A stretch of DNA of 64,000 nucleotides from Candidatus Brachybacter algidus. GTDB taxonomy: Bacteria; Bacteroidota; Bacteroidia; Chitinophagales; Saprospiraceae. The position numbers and the translations under genes were made by a program. Position 1 is the first letter of the stretch, and each line of letters opens with the position of its first letter. Positions 43,935-52,761 of this stretch are shown here, one piece after another. Location: assembly GCA_016711705.1 (NCBI GenBank), contig JADJSK010000014.1, forward strand, positions 124,001 through 188,000, written 5' to 3'. The notes beneath the pieces are model-generated. The model saw only the letters and a program-made list of their open reading frames with translations. It ran no database searches and had not been told where the DNA came from.

Positions 43935-44197
43935 GAATGGTAATTAATATATAGATAACTCAAAGCTCACTTCGAAGATATTAAATATTTATTCATTTTG
44001 TGAGTTTTCAAAAATACCTTTTTTCCCCCTCTTGAATTTTCCCTCACAAGGATTTCCGCCACTTTGTCACAACTCCATGAATATCAATGACATAATTGCT
44101 TAACTTAATATTATCGTCTGACAATTCTGCATCTAACCTCAGCTTCCTTATATTTGGCTTGCTTTTTGATTTACCTTAAAAAGAAAAAACGAATAAT
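43935..44197. promoter_or_regulatory. Divergent intergenic region with a -7 box for clpB
   Basis: TATATTTG at 44159-44166, 31 nt before the clpB ATG, fits the Bacteroidota -7 consensus. No CIRCE or other heat-shock operator was recognised. The rest of the interval holds no gene. Confidence 0.5.
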
Positions 44198-46870
44198 ATG
44201 ACTTTAGATAATTTCACAATAAAAGCGCAGGATGCCATTATCAAAGCGCAGCAACTAGCCGCTGATAATAGTCAGCAAACAGTAGATACTTCACACGTCT
44301 TAAAAGGATTGATTGAAACTGATGCCAGCGTCATCAACTACCTGGTAAATAAATCTTCTGCCGATCTGAATCAGATCAAGGCCGACAATGAAAAACTAAT
44401 CAACCTTATACCTAAGGTACAGGGCGGTGATAAACAGTTTCTATCCAATGACGCCAATGCTTCCATAGCAAAAGCTAAAACAGCGATGAAAGAATTCGGA
44501 GATGAATTCATCTCTCTGGAACTAATCTTACTTGGTATTCTCCAAGGTTCAGACAAGACTTCCAGGCTCTTAAAAGATGCAGGAATCACAGATGCCGGTT
44601 TGAAGTCTGCCATCGCTGAACTACGTAAAGGAAGTAAGATCGATTCTCAAAGCAGCGACAGTACGTACAATTCTTTGAATAAATTTGCACTCAACCTCAA
44701 CGAAAGAGCCGAATCGGGCAAGCTTGACCCCATTATTGGTCGGGATGAAGAGATTCGTCGGGTAATGCACATTTTGTCCAGGAGAAAGAAAAACAATCCC
44801 CTTCTAGTCGGTGATGCCGGAGTGGGAAAGACAGCTATCGTGGAAGGGATCGCCTGGAGAATCGTCAAACAAGACGTACCGGAAAACTTAAAATCTAAAA
44901 AGATATACAGTCTTGATCTTGCCTCTTTGGTAGCCGGTGCTAAATACAAAGGTGAATTTGAAGAAAGACTCAAGTCCGTCATCAAAGAAGTTACAGATAG
45001 TGATGGCGAGGTCATCCTATTTATAGATGAGATCCATACCTTGATCGGTGCAGGTGGTGGCAATGGTGCCATGGATGCTGCAAACATCCTGAAGCCCGCC
45101 CTAGCCAGAGGAGAATTGCATGCAATTGGAGCGACTACTTTGGATGAATATCAAAAGTATGTTGAACAGGATGCTGCCTTAGTAAGACGTTTTCAAACTG
45201 TCATGGTCGACGAACCATCAGTAGAAGATACGATTTCAATCCTTAGAGGACTTCAGGATAAATATGAAGTTTTCCATAAGATCGATATTCTCGATGAGGC
45301 GTTGATCGCTGCGGCGGAATTGTCACACAGATATATTGCAGACAGACAGTTGCCGGACAAAGCTATTGACTTAATTGATGAAGCTGCTGCCAAGCTAAGA
45401 TTGGAACTCAATTCCATGCCTGAAGAAATAGACGAATTGGATAGAAGAGTTCGCCAGTTGGAAATCGAGCGCGAGGCCATCAAAAGAGAAAAAGACGAGA
45501 AGAAACTCAACGCTATCTCTGAAAATATTGCCAATGCTAAGCAGCAGTTAGATTCTGTTATGGCTAAATGGAAAAATGAAAAGTCTATCATCGACGATAT
45601 CAACAATCTGAAAGCCTCTATCGAAGAACTTGAGCGCCAAGCTGATAAAGCTGAACGTGAAAGCGATTTTGAAGCAGTTGCAAAGATCCGCTATGGCCAA
45701 CTCCAGGAAAAGGAAGCAGAACTGAAAGATGCTGAAACTAAACTCAATGAAATTCCTGAGGACAGCAGATTTACTGCACAACAAGTCACAGCCAATGATA
45801 TCGCCGATGTAGTAGCAAAGTGGACCGGAATTCCTGTTTCCAAATTACAACAAAGTGAAAAAGACAAATTGCTGAATATGGAGGCCGAGATCGGCAAAAT
45901 GCTCGTCGGTCAGGCTGAGGCCGTTACAGCGGTAAGTGATGCGGTGCGTAGAAGCCGGGCAGGGTTGAGTGATGGTAGAAAACCTGTAGGATCGTTCATC
46001 TTCCTTGGACCTACCGGAGTTGGAAAAACAGAATTGACAAAAGCACTTGCAGAAGTTTTATTTGATGACAAAGATGCCATCATCCGGATCGACATGAGTG
46101 AATATATGGAGAAACATTCGGTTTCAAGATTGCTTGGTGCGCCTCCGGGATATGTGGGTTATGAAGAAGGTGGACAGTTGACAGAAGCTGTCAGAAGGAA
46201 GCCATATTCTATTGTGCTATTGGATGAGATAGAAAAGGCGAATCCTGATGTATTCAACGTATTACTGCAAGTATTGGATGACGGACATTTGACAGATGGC
46301 AAAGGTCGTCAGGTCAATTTCAAAAACACCATCATCATCATGACTTCCAATCTTGGTTCAAATATCATTCTTGAGAATTTTGAAGATCTGGGTGAAATAG
46401 ACGTCAAAAAGCGGGACGAAGTTTTGGAAACAACGAAGATGGAAGTTTTTGAATTACTAAAACAGACCATGCGTCCGGAGTTCCTGAACAGGATCGATGA
46501 GACGATCATGTTCCTACCATTGACGAAGGACGAAGTTGAAAGAATATTATTGATCCAGATGAAAGGTATTAATAAATTGCTCAAACTTCAGGACCTCACG
46601 TTGACACTTACAGAATCTGCCATCGACCTCTTAGTAGATCTTGGTTATGATCCACAGTTTGGAGCACGTCCGTTGAAAAGAGTAATGCAGAAGGAGCTCA
46701 TTAATGAATTGTCTAAGCTTATTCTAAAAGGAGAGTTCATTGCGGGTGATACGATCGAAGTGGAAGGGACTAACCTTGGTTTGAAATTCCACAAAAAAGT
46801 GGGTGATGAGATGCAGGAAATGTTTACCGCGGATGTAGAGCGGCCGATGAAACCAGGCAAGAAGAAGTAA
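44198..46870 (+). CDS. clpB: ATP-dependent chaperone ClpB
   Basis: ClpB is a hexameric AAA+ disaggregase that works with DnaK on heat-aggregated proteins. The 890 residues show all parts in order: the N domain (1-145, with two Clp-N repeats), NBD1 with GDAGVGKTA and IDEIHTLIGAG, the long coiled-coil M domain (about 405-535, EEIDELDRRVRQLEIEREAI..), NBD2 with GPTGVGKTE, PPGYVGYEEGG (pore loop), LLDEIEKA and the Arg-finger NPDVFNVLLQVLDDG region, and the C-terminal KRVMQKEL. A basic tail (KPGKKK) ends the protein. Length is near normal, slightly extended at the C-terminus. Confidence 0.97.
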   Translation: MTLDNFTIKAQDAIIKAQQLAADNSQQTVDTSHVLKGLIETDASVINYLVNKSSADLNQIKADNEKLINLIPKVQGGDKQFLSNDANASIAKAKTAMKEFGDEFISLELILLGILQGSDKTSRLLKDAGITDAGLKSAIAELRKGSKIDSQSSDSTYNSLNKFALNLNERAESGKLDPIIGRDEEIRRVMHILSRRKKNNPLLVGDAGVGKTAIVEGIAWRIVKQDVPENLKSKKIYSLDLASLVAGAKYKGEFEERLKSVIKEVTDSDGEVILFIDEIHTLIGAGGGNGAMDAANILKPALARGELHAIGATTLDEYQKYVEQDAALVRRFQTVMVDEPSVEDTISILRGLQDKYEVFHKIDILDEALIAAAELSHRYIADRQLPDKAIDLIDEAAAKLRLELNSMPEEIDELDRRVRQLEIEREAIKREKDEKKLNAISENIANAKQQLDSVMAKWKNEKSIIDDINNLKASIEELERQADKAERESDFEAVAKIRYGQLQEKEAELKDAETKLNEIPEDSRFTAQQVTANDIADVVAKWTGIPVSKLQQSEKDKLLNMEAEIGKMLVGQAEAVTAVSDAVRRSRAGLSDGRKPVGSFIFLGPTGVGKTELTKALAEVLFDDKDAIIRIDMSEYMEKHSVSRLLGAPPGYVGYEEGGQLTEAVRRKPYSIVLLDEIEKANPDVFNVLLQVLDDGHLTDGKGRQVNFKNTIIIMTSNLGSNIILENFEDLGEIDVKKRDEVLETTKMEVFELLKQTMRPEFLNRIDETIMFLPLTKDEVERILLIQMKGINKLLKLQDLTLTLTESAIDLLVDLGYDPQFGARPLKRVMQKELINELSKLILKGEFIAGDTIEVEGTNLGLKFHKKVGDEMQEMFTADVERPMKPGKKK

Positions 46871-47642
46871 TTGTTAATTATTATTTATTAATTGTTATTT
46901 GCGAAGATTGAAAGATTGGAAGAATGATAAATTATGAATGGTGAATTATAAATTTTGCCAGCCAAAGCGCAGCTTCGGCGGGGATAAATGGTTCGGAGAG
47001 AGTATATTTCTTCGGACCATTTTTGTCTGCCCATGATTAAAGTCAAGGGCTATTGAACGCGAAGAACGTAGGATAACTATAATTTTTAAACAATCCAAAC
47101 CTTCTAACCTTCTCACTTTTTCCCCATTATTAAAATCAAGGGATATTGAACTCGAAGAATGAAGGGTGGATCTAGTTTGTTAAAATAATCTAAGCTAACT
47201 TTGAATCAAGCGCTGCCGCAAAATCCTATTTTGTCTTAACCGTTTTTTATCAATATCTAGAACGATAGTGACAGAATATCGCCTGATATTTAGATCTGGA
47301 ATAAATGCCCGATCTCATTATTCATTATTCATTATTTATTATTTTTCCCAAGATTAAAATCAAGGACTATTGAACGCAAAGAATGAGGGATAGATCTATT
47401 TTGTTGAAATAATTTCAGCTAACTTTGAAATATGTGCTCCTGTAAAATCATTCTTTGCCTTTTTTATATTTTATCAATATTTAGAACGATAGAAACAGAA
47501 TATTGCCTGATATTTAGATCTGGAAAAAATGCCCACTCTCATTATTCATTATTCATTGTTCAATATTCATTATTTCCTCCCCTTAAATTGAACCAACTGA
47601 ATTCAATATGCATTTGCAATAATGTAACTTAAAAAGCAAGCA
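46871..47642. repeat. Tandemly duplicated ~225-bp dispersed repeat
   Basis: 47127-47350 and 47351-47578 are two diverged copies of the same unit: GATTAAAATCAAGGG.TATTGAACGCGAAGAATG, then a ~110-bp middle with AGCTAACTTTGAA and TTTATCAATAT.TAGAACGATAG, then GCCTGATATTTAGATCTGG, and an ATTATTC array. A third partial copy starts near 47033. The ends match the repeats at 35939-36150 and 39786. No gene is visible. Confidence 0.75.
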
Positions 47643-48017
47643 GTGAAAAATATAAATAAAAAGAAATTTTGGAATAAGCTCGGCAAATATGCAAAACAGG
47701 CAGGCGCTAAGCTAGTTTACGCAACATTATTAATGTATTATGCTTTTAAGCGAAAAGAGACGCCAACGTGGGCGAAAACAGCAATCCTTGGCGCTTTGGC
47801 GTATTTTGTTTCACCTATAGATTTCATCCCGGATCTGACCCCCGTGTTGGGCTTCACAGATGACTTTGCTGTCATGCTCACCGGTTTAATTACTGTTGGG
47901 ACATATGTCGATGACCATGTGAAGCGTCAGGCCAAAGCAAAAATGGACGCATGGTTTGATGAGGAGGCGACATTGATTGCAATGGAGGATGTGGATAAGA
48001 AGTTGGAGAAAGGCTAG
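47643..48017 (+). CDS. YkvA-family protein (DUF1232)
   Basis: A 124-residue small protein of the DUF1232/YkvA family. The family's core AILGALAYFVSPIDFIPDLTPVLGFTDDFAVML lies at about residues 47-79 as two short hydrophobic helices around the SPIDFIPD signature. An N-terminal basic stretch and a charged C-terminal helix (KRQAKAKMDAWFDEE) flank it. It is probably membrane-associated; function is not established. The start codon is a GTG at 47643, directly after the repeat region. The transcript is probably closed by the 62-bp palindrome 66 bp downstream. Confidence 0.85.
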   Translation: MKNINKKKFWNKLGKYAKQAGAKLVYATLLMYYAFKRKETPTWAKTAILGALAYFVSPIDFIPDLTPVLGFTDDFAVMLTGLITVGTYVDDHVKRQAKAKMDAWFDEEATLIAMEDVDKKLEKG

Positions 48018-48083
48018 ATTCTAGGTACTAGATACGAGATGGAATTTTCGATAGAATACTAAGATTCTTTTATCTATAGTTGG

Positions 48084-48145
48084 ATTAAAAAATAGTCACT
48101 GTAGGGACAGGTCGCGACCTGTCCCTACAGTGACTATTTTTTAAT
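48084..48145. repeat. 62-bp perfect palindrome before the sigma factor gene
   Basis: Arms of 31 bp without mismatch, centred between 48114 and 48115 on TCGCGA. The inner 17 bp per arm are identical to the palindrome at 30466-30531; the outer 14 bp (GACTATTTTTTAAT on the right) differ from it but are again perfectly self-complementary. It lies between the YkvA gene and the sigma factor gene and could insulate one from the other. Confidence 0.95.
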
Positions 48146-48276
48146 TTGCTCATTTTACATTGTTGAAAAAGTATTGGAATATTGTCATTCTCTAATGCTC
48201 TAATACTGTATCCTGACATACTATTTAATTTTTCCTTACCTTAGTATACAATTGTTAGTTACAAAGCACAACCCTA

Positions 48277-48852
48277 ATGAATATTTCAGATTCAGAACTT
48301 TTTGCTCAAATAAAGGCTGGTAATGAAAGCGCAGTAGAAATTGTATATAAACTGCACCGGGCAAAATTTACTTCATGGGCACTATCAAAATTTAAGGTTA
48401 GTAGCCAAGACGCAGAAGATGTTTGGCAGGATACAATCATTGTTTTCTTTGAAAATGTTAAGAATGGTAAACTTCTTGTATTAAATAGCAAATTGGGTAC
48501 TTATCTTTTTGCTATAGGTAAGTATATTTTACTAAATAAATTGAAGAAAAATCAGAAAATGGAATTCCCAGGTTCCTTTGAGGAGGAAAATTTTGGTTCC
48601 AATGAACTTCAAGATTTTGATTTTCAACTCGACGAAAGTGATAAGACATTAAAGCCAAGTTTTGAGCAACTCGGGAACCAATGCAAAGAACTATTAATAA
48701 AAAGATTCTATTTAGAACAGTCAGTTGAAGAGATAACTTTGGCTTTTAAGTTTAGCAATAAAAATGTAGCTAGCGCATCATTGAGTAGATGCCTTAGTCA
48801 ACTAAGAAAAATAATATCAATAAGCAAAAAGGGAAATGACGATGTCGAATAG
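48277..48852 (+). CDS. ECF-type RNA polymerase sigma factor
   Basis: A 191-residue group 4 (extracytoplasmic function) sigma factor. Region 2 is recognisable in FAQIKAGNESAVEIVYKLHR and the core-binding SQDAEDVWQDTIIVFFENV; region 4 lies in QCKELLIKRFYLEQSVEEIT with the helix-turn-helix ALAFKFSNKNVASASLSRCLSQLRK. A linker between the two regions is long (about 95-135) and acidic, which is common in Bacteroidota members. It overlaps the next gene by 17 bp, and that gene looks like its anti-sigma factor. Target promoters are unknown, but the secreted proteins downstream are the obvious candidates. Confidence 0.9.
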   Translation: MNISDSELFAQIKAGNESAVEIVYKLHRAKFTSWALSKFKVSSQDAEDVWQDTIIVFFENVKNGKLLVLNSKLGTYLFAIGKYILLNKLKKNQKMEFPGSFEEENFGSNELQDFDFQLDESDKTLKPSFEQLGNQCKELLIKRFYLEQSVEEITLAFKFSNKNVASASLSRCLSQLRKIISISKKGNDDVE

Positions 48853-49741
48853 GGAAAAGATAGAAAAATATTTTAATGGCGAATTAAATCCTTATGAGCT
48901 AGAGCAATTGTTAAGGGAGATACAAAGTAATGCTGCACTAAGTAAATTGTATCTGGAATATCAAACTGCCATTCAATCAATACAAGAAGCTGGCAAAGCA
49001 ACCTTAAAAGATCGATTGGATAGCATTGGGAAGCAGATCGATAAAAGAAAACAAATTAAGAAAGCCTTTATTTCAGCAATTGTAATCTTGGGTTTTGGTT
49101 TTTCAATTTACCTATATATTGATTATTCAAAAAATATAAAAGAAGAAAGTCCCGGCACTCTCGAACCCAAACCAGAGAAACAATTAGAAATAGCTTTGAT
49201 CGACAGCTTAAACGTAACTGATAGTTTGCAGGTTGATCAACTAAAAGAATCCAAAGAAAGGATTGCTTATCAACAGTCTAAAGAGGTCCAATCACCTACA
49301 AGCAATAATGAAAAATATGATAAATTATATAATGAATTCTATACACCATTTCGTGACGAATCTCTTGAACCCAGTGCAAGAGGAGATATTGATACAGATC
49401 CAATCATGAAATTTAAACAGCTTTATTGGAACGAAAAATATTTTGAAGCCACTATAGCTTATGAGAGGCTGCAAGAAGCGGCAAAAAACAATGACAACTT
49501 GAAGTTTCAGTATGCAATGTGTCTTTTAGAAATAAAGAGCTACAAGTTGGCTGAAAGTGAATTACATCATATAGTTAAAAACGAAAACACCCGATATTAT
49601 GAGGAGGCGCAATATTATCTTGCACTGGTGCTCATCAAAAACCAAAAAGTAAAAATGCCCAAAATGATACTTGATGAAATCTCAAACAATAATCTGAATC
49701 CTTATCGCATTATGGCGAAGTCAATCCTAAAAAAATTATAG
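48836..49741 (+). CDS. Membrane anti-sigma-like protein with TPR-like outer domain
   Basis: A 301-residue, single-span membrane protein. The cytosolic N-terminus (1-70: KIEKYFNGELNPYELEQLLREIQ..) has the short helical form, beginning with E-K-Y-x-N-G-E-L, seen in Bacteroidota anti-sigma and FecR-type sigma regulators. The span is at about 77-96 (AFISAIVILGFGFSIYLYID). A long low-complexity acidic/Ser linker (100-185) follows, then TPR-like repeats (190-301; MKFKQLYWNEKYFEATIAYE, KFQYAMCLLEIKSYKLAESE). There is no FecR domain. It begins inside the sigma gene (a second ATG at 48842 is possible), which fits a sigma/anti-sigma pair. The flexible outer linker is a plausible protease target. Confidence 0.7.
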   Translation: MTMSNREKIEKYFNGELNPYELEQLLREIQSNAALSKLYLEYQTAIQSIQEAGKATLKDRLDSIGKQIDKRKQIKKAFISAIVILGFGFSIYLYIDYSKNIKEESPGTLEPKPEKQLEIALIDSLNVTDSLQVDQLKESKERIAYQQSKEVQSPTSNNEKYDKLYNEFYTPFRDESLEPSARGDIDTDPIMKFKQLYWNEKYFEATIAYERLQEAAKNNDNLKFQYAMCLLEIKSYKLAESELHHIVKNENTRYYEEAQYYLALVLIKNQKVKMPKMILDEISNNNLNPYRIMAKSILKKL

Positions 49742-49759
49742 CACCTAATTTGACAGATA

Positions 49760-52729
49760 ATGAATATCCAAAAAGTCACTCTTATTCTTTTTATCCAGTT
49801 GTTCGTTATATCATCAATATTTTCGCAAGACACAAATGATAGAGTGGTTTTGGATGCTTTGGATACCCTTAGGTCTCAATATTTAAGTTTTCAAAAAACT
49901 AGAACTTATTCAAGCTCACTCAAAGTACTACTGAGTATGGATTCGGTTATTTCTAAAAATCAGTTAAACGATTCCTTTAAATTAAAATGTCATTACTCAT
50001 TAGGTCGAACATACTACTTTTTAAATATCGGTGACAAGGCAAAAGAATATTTTTTGAGGACGACCAAAGAATCAGCGCAATTACTTGATAGTACTAAAAA
50101 TATACTTTATTTAAAATATTTTCTTTATTCTCAATATTTTATAGAACAAATGATTCTTAATGATAAAGTTGAAGAAGATATGATAATTGTCTATAAAACA
50201 ATCAAATCAGACAGTTCTTTGTACCATAATTATGAATTGATTAATGACTTCTTTTACTCATTTATTATGTGTTATCAAGATAAGGGTGACTATGAATCAG
50301 CATTGAATATCACAGATGAGCACATTTCCTATTGTTGGCGCTTCTTCCCTCCCACAGACAAAAAACATGCGTATTATGAATTATTAAAGGCAGGGAGTTA
50401 TAAACATTTGGATCAGACAAGTAATGCTGAAAAAGCTTACCGGAAATCAAAAGAATTGTATGAAAAAATAGGTGACCATTCGGCTTATTACCAAACAACT
50501 TTGAGAAATCTTGCTCTTTTGTATTCTGATTTAGACCTTTTGGCACTCAGCAAAGATTATTCACTAAAAAACTTGCAATCGGAGAACGATCAAAAAAACC
50601 GTAACTATTATAACATTATTGAATTGAATGAAATCATCGGAGGCTATTACCTTAAATTAAATATGCTAGACTCTGCATTGTTATTTTATACAATTGCGGA
50701 TAGTATAAAAAGGAAAGAACTTAATGAAGCTATGTTTAATATTGGATTATCAACGTTATACGGATTGGCAGAAGTAAATTTTAAATTAGGCAAATATGCG
50801 AAGGTGTCGATACTTGCAAATGAATTGAATAATATTTTTTCAGTCCAAAAACTGCCATTTAATTATGATCAAGTTATGCTAAATTTATTAATTGCCAACA
50901 CTCATTTGAATCAAGGAAAACTTGACTCCGCTCAAATATTATTTTTAGATAGCCAAAACAAAAGTGAAGATGCTCTAGGTAAGGGAATATATTATTATGA
51001 AAGTGTCTTTGGTTTAGCAAAGAGCCAATTTTTCAAAGAAGATTTTATAAATTCAAATGATAATTTTCTTTTATTTTTTGACTACTATAAAAGAAAAATT
51101 ACTGAAGCTTCCTTTTTTCTCTCCGAAGTTGAACTTCAAGGTTACATTGAAAAATTTGAATCAGTTAATGACTATCTTTTTTCTCTTGGGGAAAATGTAA
51201 AAAAAGATTCAATTGTGTCAGGAGCCTATGATGCTTGGCTTTTCAAGCAAGGATTTGTCTTAAATACTATCCGGAACATCAAGTCCATAAAGGATACCGA
51301 TCCAGTGATCCAATCTAAATACGAGGAGCTGGTACAAGCACAATCTGAATTGAGTAAGGAGCTTTCCAAACCAGTCAAATTTCAAATCAAACTTGATTCT
51401 GTGATGAATGTAAAAAATTTAAAGGAAAAGGAATTAGCTGCACTTTCTAATAATGTGGCCAAAGAGCTAAAACAAATTAGCCATTCTGACATCCTAAAGA
51501 CACTCAATCATTCTGAAATATTGTTAGAATTTGTCACCTACAAATTTAAGGAAACGCCTTTGATAGATCAGGGCCGTTATGGTGTTTTTGTTTTGGAGCC
51601 GAATGCAAAAAAAGTGAATTTCATTTCCTTATGTTCTGCCTCTTTGCTTGATTCCATAGCCGGACAAGCTTTGGATTTCCTTTCAGTCAATGCACTTTAT
51701 GACAATCCGAAACTTGTCAATCTTGTTTGGAATAAAATACTTCCATATTTAAAAGACAAAAAAAGAATTTATATTACAACATCCGGCATGTTAAATAAAG
51801 TAAATATTTCAGCTCTCAGGTTAAATGTCAATCAAACAGTTAGTGATCTTTTTGAGATTACCTATCTCAACTCATCCAAAGATTTACTATTTTTAGATCG
51901 AAACCAAAATACTTACACCTCATTTACCTCGGCAGTCCTTTACGGAGACATAGATTACACAAATTCTACAAGTGCATCTGAAGGAATTTATGCAACCGGT
52001 ACGCTCAGAGGTCTTAATTATTACGATTTTTACATGACCGACCCTGGCGCTCGTAAAACAAAATGGCAAAAACTAAAATATTCAAAAGCCGAGATTGATT
52101 ATATCTCACAAAAATTAAAAAATAAAGATTGCGATGTAAAACTTTTGGATCGAAATAATGCAAACGAAAATTATATAAAAAGCCATTATGGTCCTTTAAA
52201 TAAAAACTATTCGCCTGAACTATTCCATTTTTCAACTCATGCCTATTTTCTTCCACAAAAGAAATCTAAAAGTAATACTGATGGCATATATACTACTTAC
52301 CGTAGGATGGGAGATTTCTCCCTCATCCAATCCGGCATAGTTTTAAGCGGCGCCAATAAAAATTGGAGTGTGACTGATTCTTCTTATTATGATGATGGAA
52401 TACTGACTGCCTTTGAGATCAGTCAATTAAATCTTCAGAAAACAAAATTGGTAGTTTTATCTGCGTGCGACACCGGTGTCGGCGAAATATCCAATTCTGA
52501 GGGAGTTTACGGTTTGCGAAGAGCCTTTAAAATAGCAGGAGTCGACAAAATCCTTATGTCACTTTGGTCAGTTGCGGATTATCAAACGATGGAATTTATG
52601 AATCTATTTTATGAAAATTTGTGCACTAAAAAACTTTCTCCCAGATTGGCCCTTTGTGCAACTCAGAAGACCATGAGACAAAAGAAATACGAGCCTTATT
52701 ATTGGGCAGGATTTGTGCTTATTGAATAA
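49760..52729 (+). CDS. Secreted TPR-CHAT protease, paralogue 1
   Basis: 989 residues. A signal peptide (MNIQKVTLILFIQLFVISSIFSQ) sends it to the periplasm or beyond. Residues ~30-440 form TPR-like helical repeats (for example AEKAYRKSKELYEKIGD and DSALLFYTIADSIKR). Residues ~640-989 are a CHAT domain, a caspase-like cysteine protease fold: the catalytic His827 lies in FHFSTHAYF and the catalytic Cys903 in VVLSACDTGVGE, followed by GVYGLRRAFKIAGVDKILMSLWSV. It starts 18 bp after the anti-sigma gene. The region from about residue 448 onward is almost identical to paralogue 2. The substrate is unknown; the anti-sigma neighbour is the best candidate. Confidence 0.88.
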   Translation: MNIQKVTLILFIQLFVISSIFSQDTNDRVVLDALDTLRSQYLSFQKTRTYSSSLKVLLSMDSVISKNQLNDSFKLKCHYSLGRTYYFLNIGDKAKEYFLRTTKESAQLLDSTKNILYLKYFLYSQYFIEQMILNDKVEEDMIIVYKTIKSDSSLYHNYELINDFFYSFIMCYQDKGDYESALNITDEHISYCWRFFPPTDKKHAYYELLKAGSYKHLDQTSNAEKAYRKSKELYEKIGDHSAYYQTTLRNLALLYSDLDLLALSKDYSLKNLQSENDQKNRNYYNIIELNEIIGGYYLKLNMLDSALLFYTIADSIKRKELNEAMFNIGLSTLYGLAEVNFKLGKYAKVSILANELNNIFSVQKLPFNYDQVMLNLLIANTHLNQGKLDSAQILFLDSQNKSEDALGKGIYYYESVFGLAKSQFFKEDFINSNDNFLLFFDYYKRKITEASFFLSEVELQGYIEKFESVNDYLFSLGENVKKDSIVSGAYDAWLFKQGFVLNTIRNIKSIKDTDPVIQSKYEELVQAQSELSKELSKPVKFQIKLDSVMNVKNLKEKELAALSNNVAKELKQISHSDILKTLNHSEILLEFVTYKFKETPLIDQGRYGVFVLEPNAKKVNFISLCSASLLDSIAGQALDFLSVNALYDNPKLVNLVWNKILPYLKDKKRIYITTSGMLNKVNISALRLNVNQTVSDLFEITYLNSSKDLLFLDRNQNTYTSFTSAVLYGDIDYTNSTSASEGIYATGTLRGLNYYDFYMTDPGARKTKWQKLKYSKAEIDYISQKLKNKDCDVKLLDRNNANENYIKSHYGPLNKNYSPELFHFSTHAYFLPQKKSKSNTDGIYTTYRRMGDFSLIQSGIVLSGANKNWSVTDSSYYDDGILTAFEISQLNLQKTKLVVLSACDTGVGEISNSEGVYGLRRAFKIAGVDKILMSLWSVADYQTMEFMNLFYENLCTKKLSPRLALCATQKTMRQKKYEPYYWAGFVLIE

Positions 52730-52761
52730 ACAAATTGAAATACTAATTAAGCCACATAAAT

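Noticed and set aside
47432..47632. 66-codon + strand frame in the repeat region before ykvA
   Set aside because: Lies entirely in the diverged tandem repeat; the other repeat copy does not keep it open.
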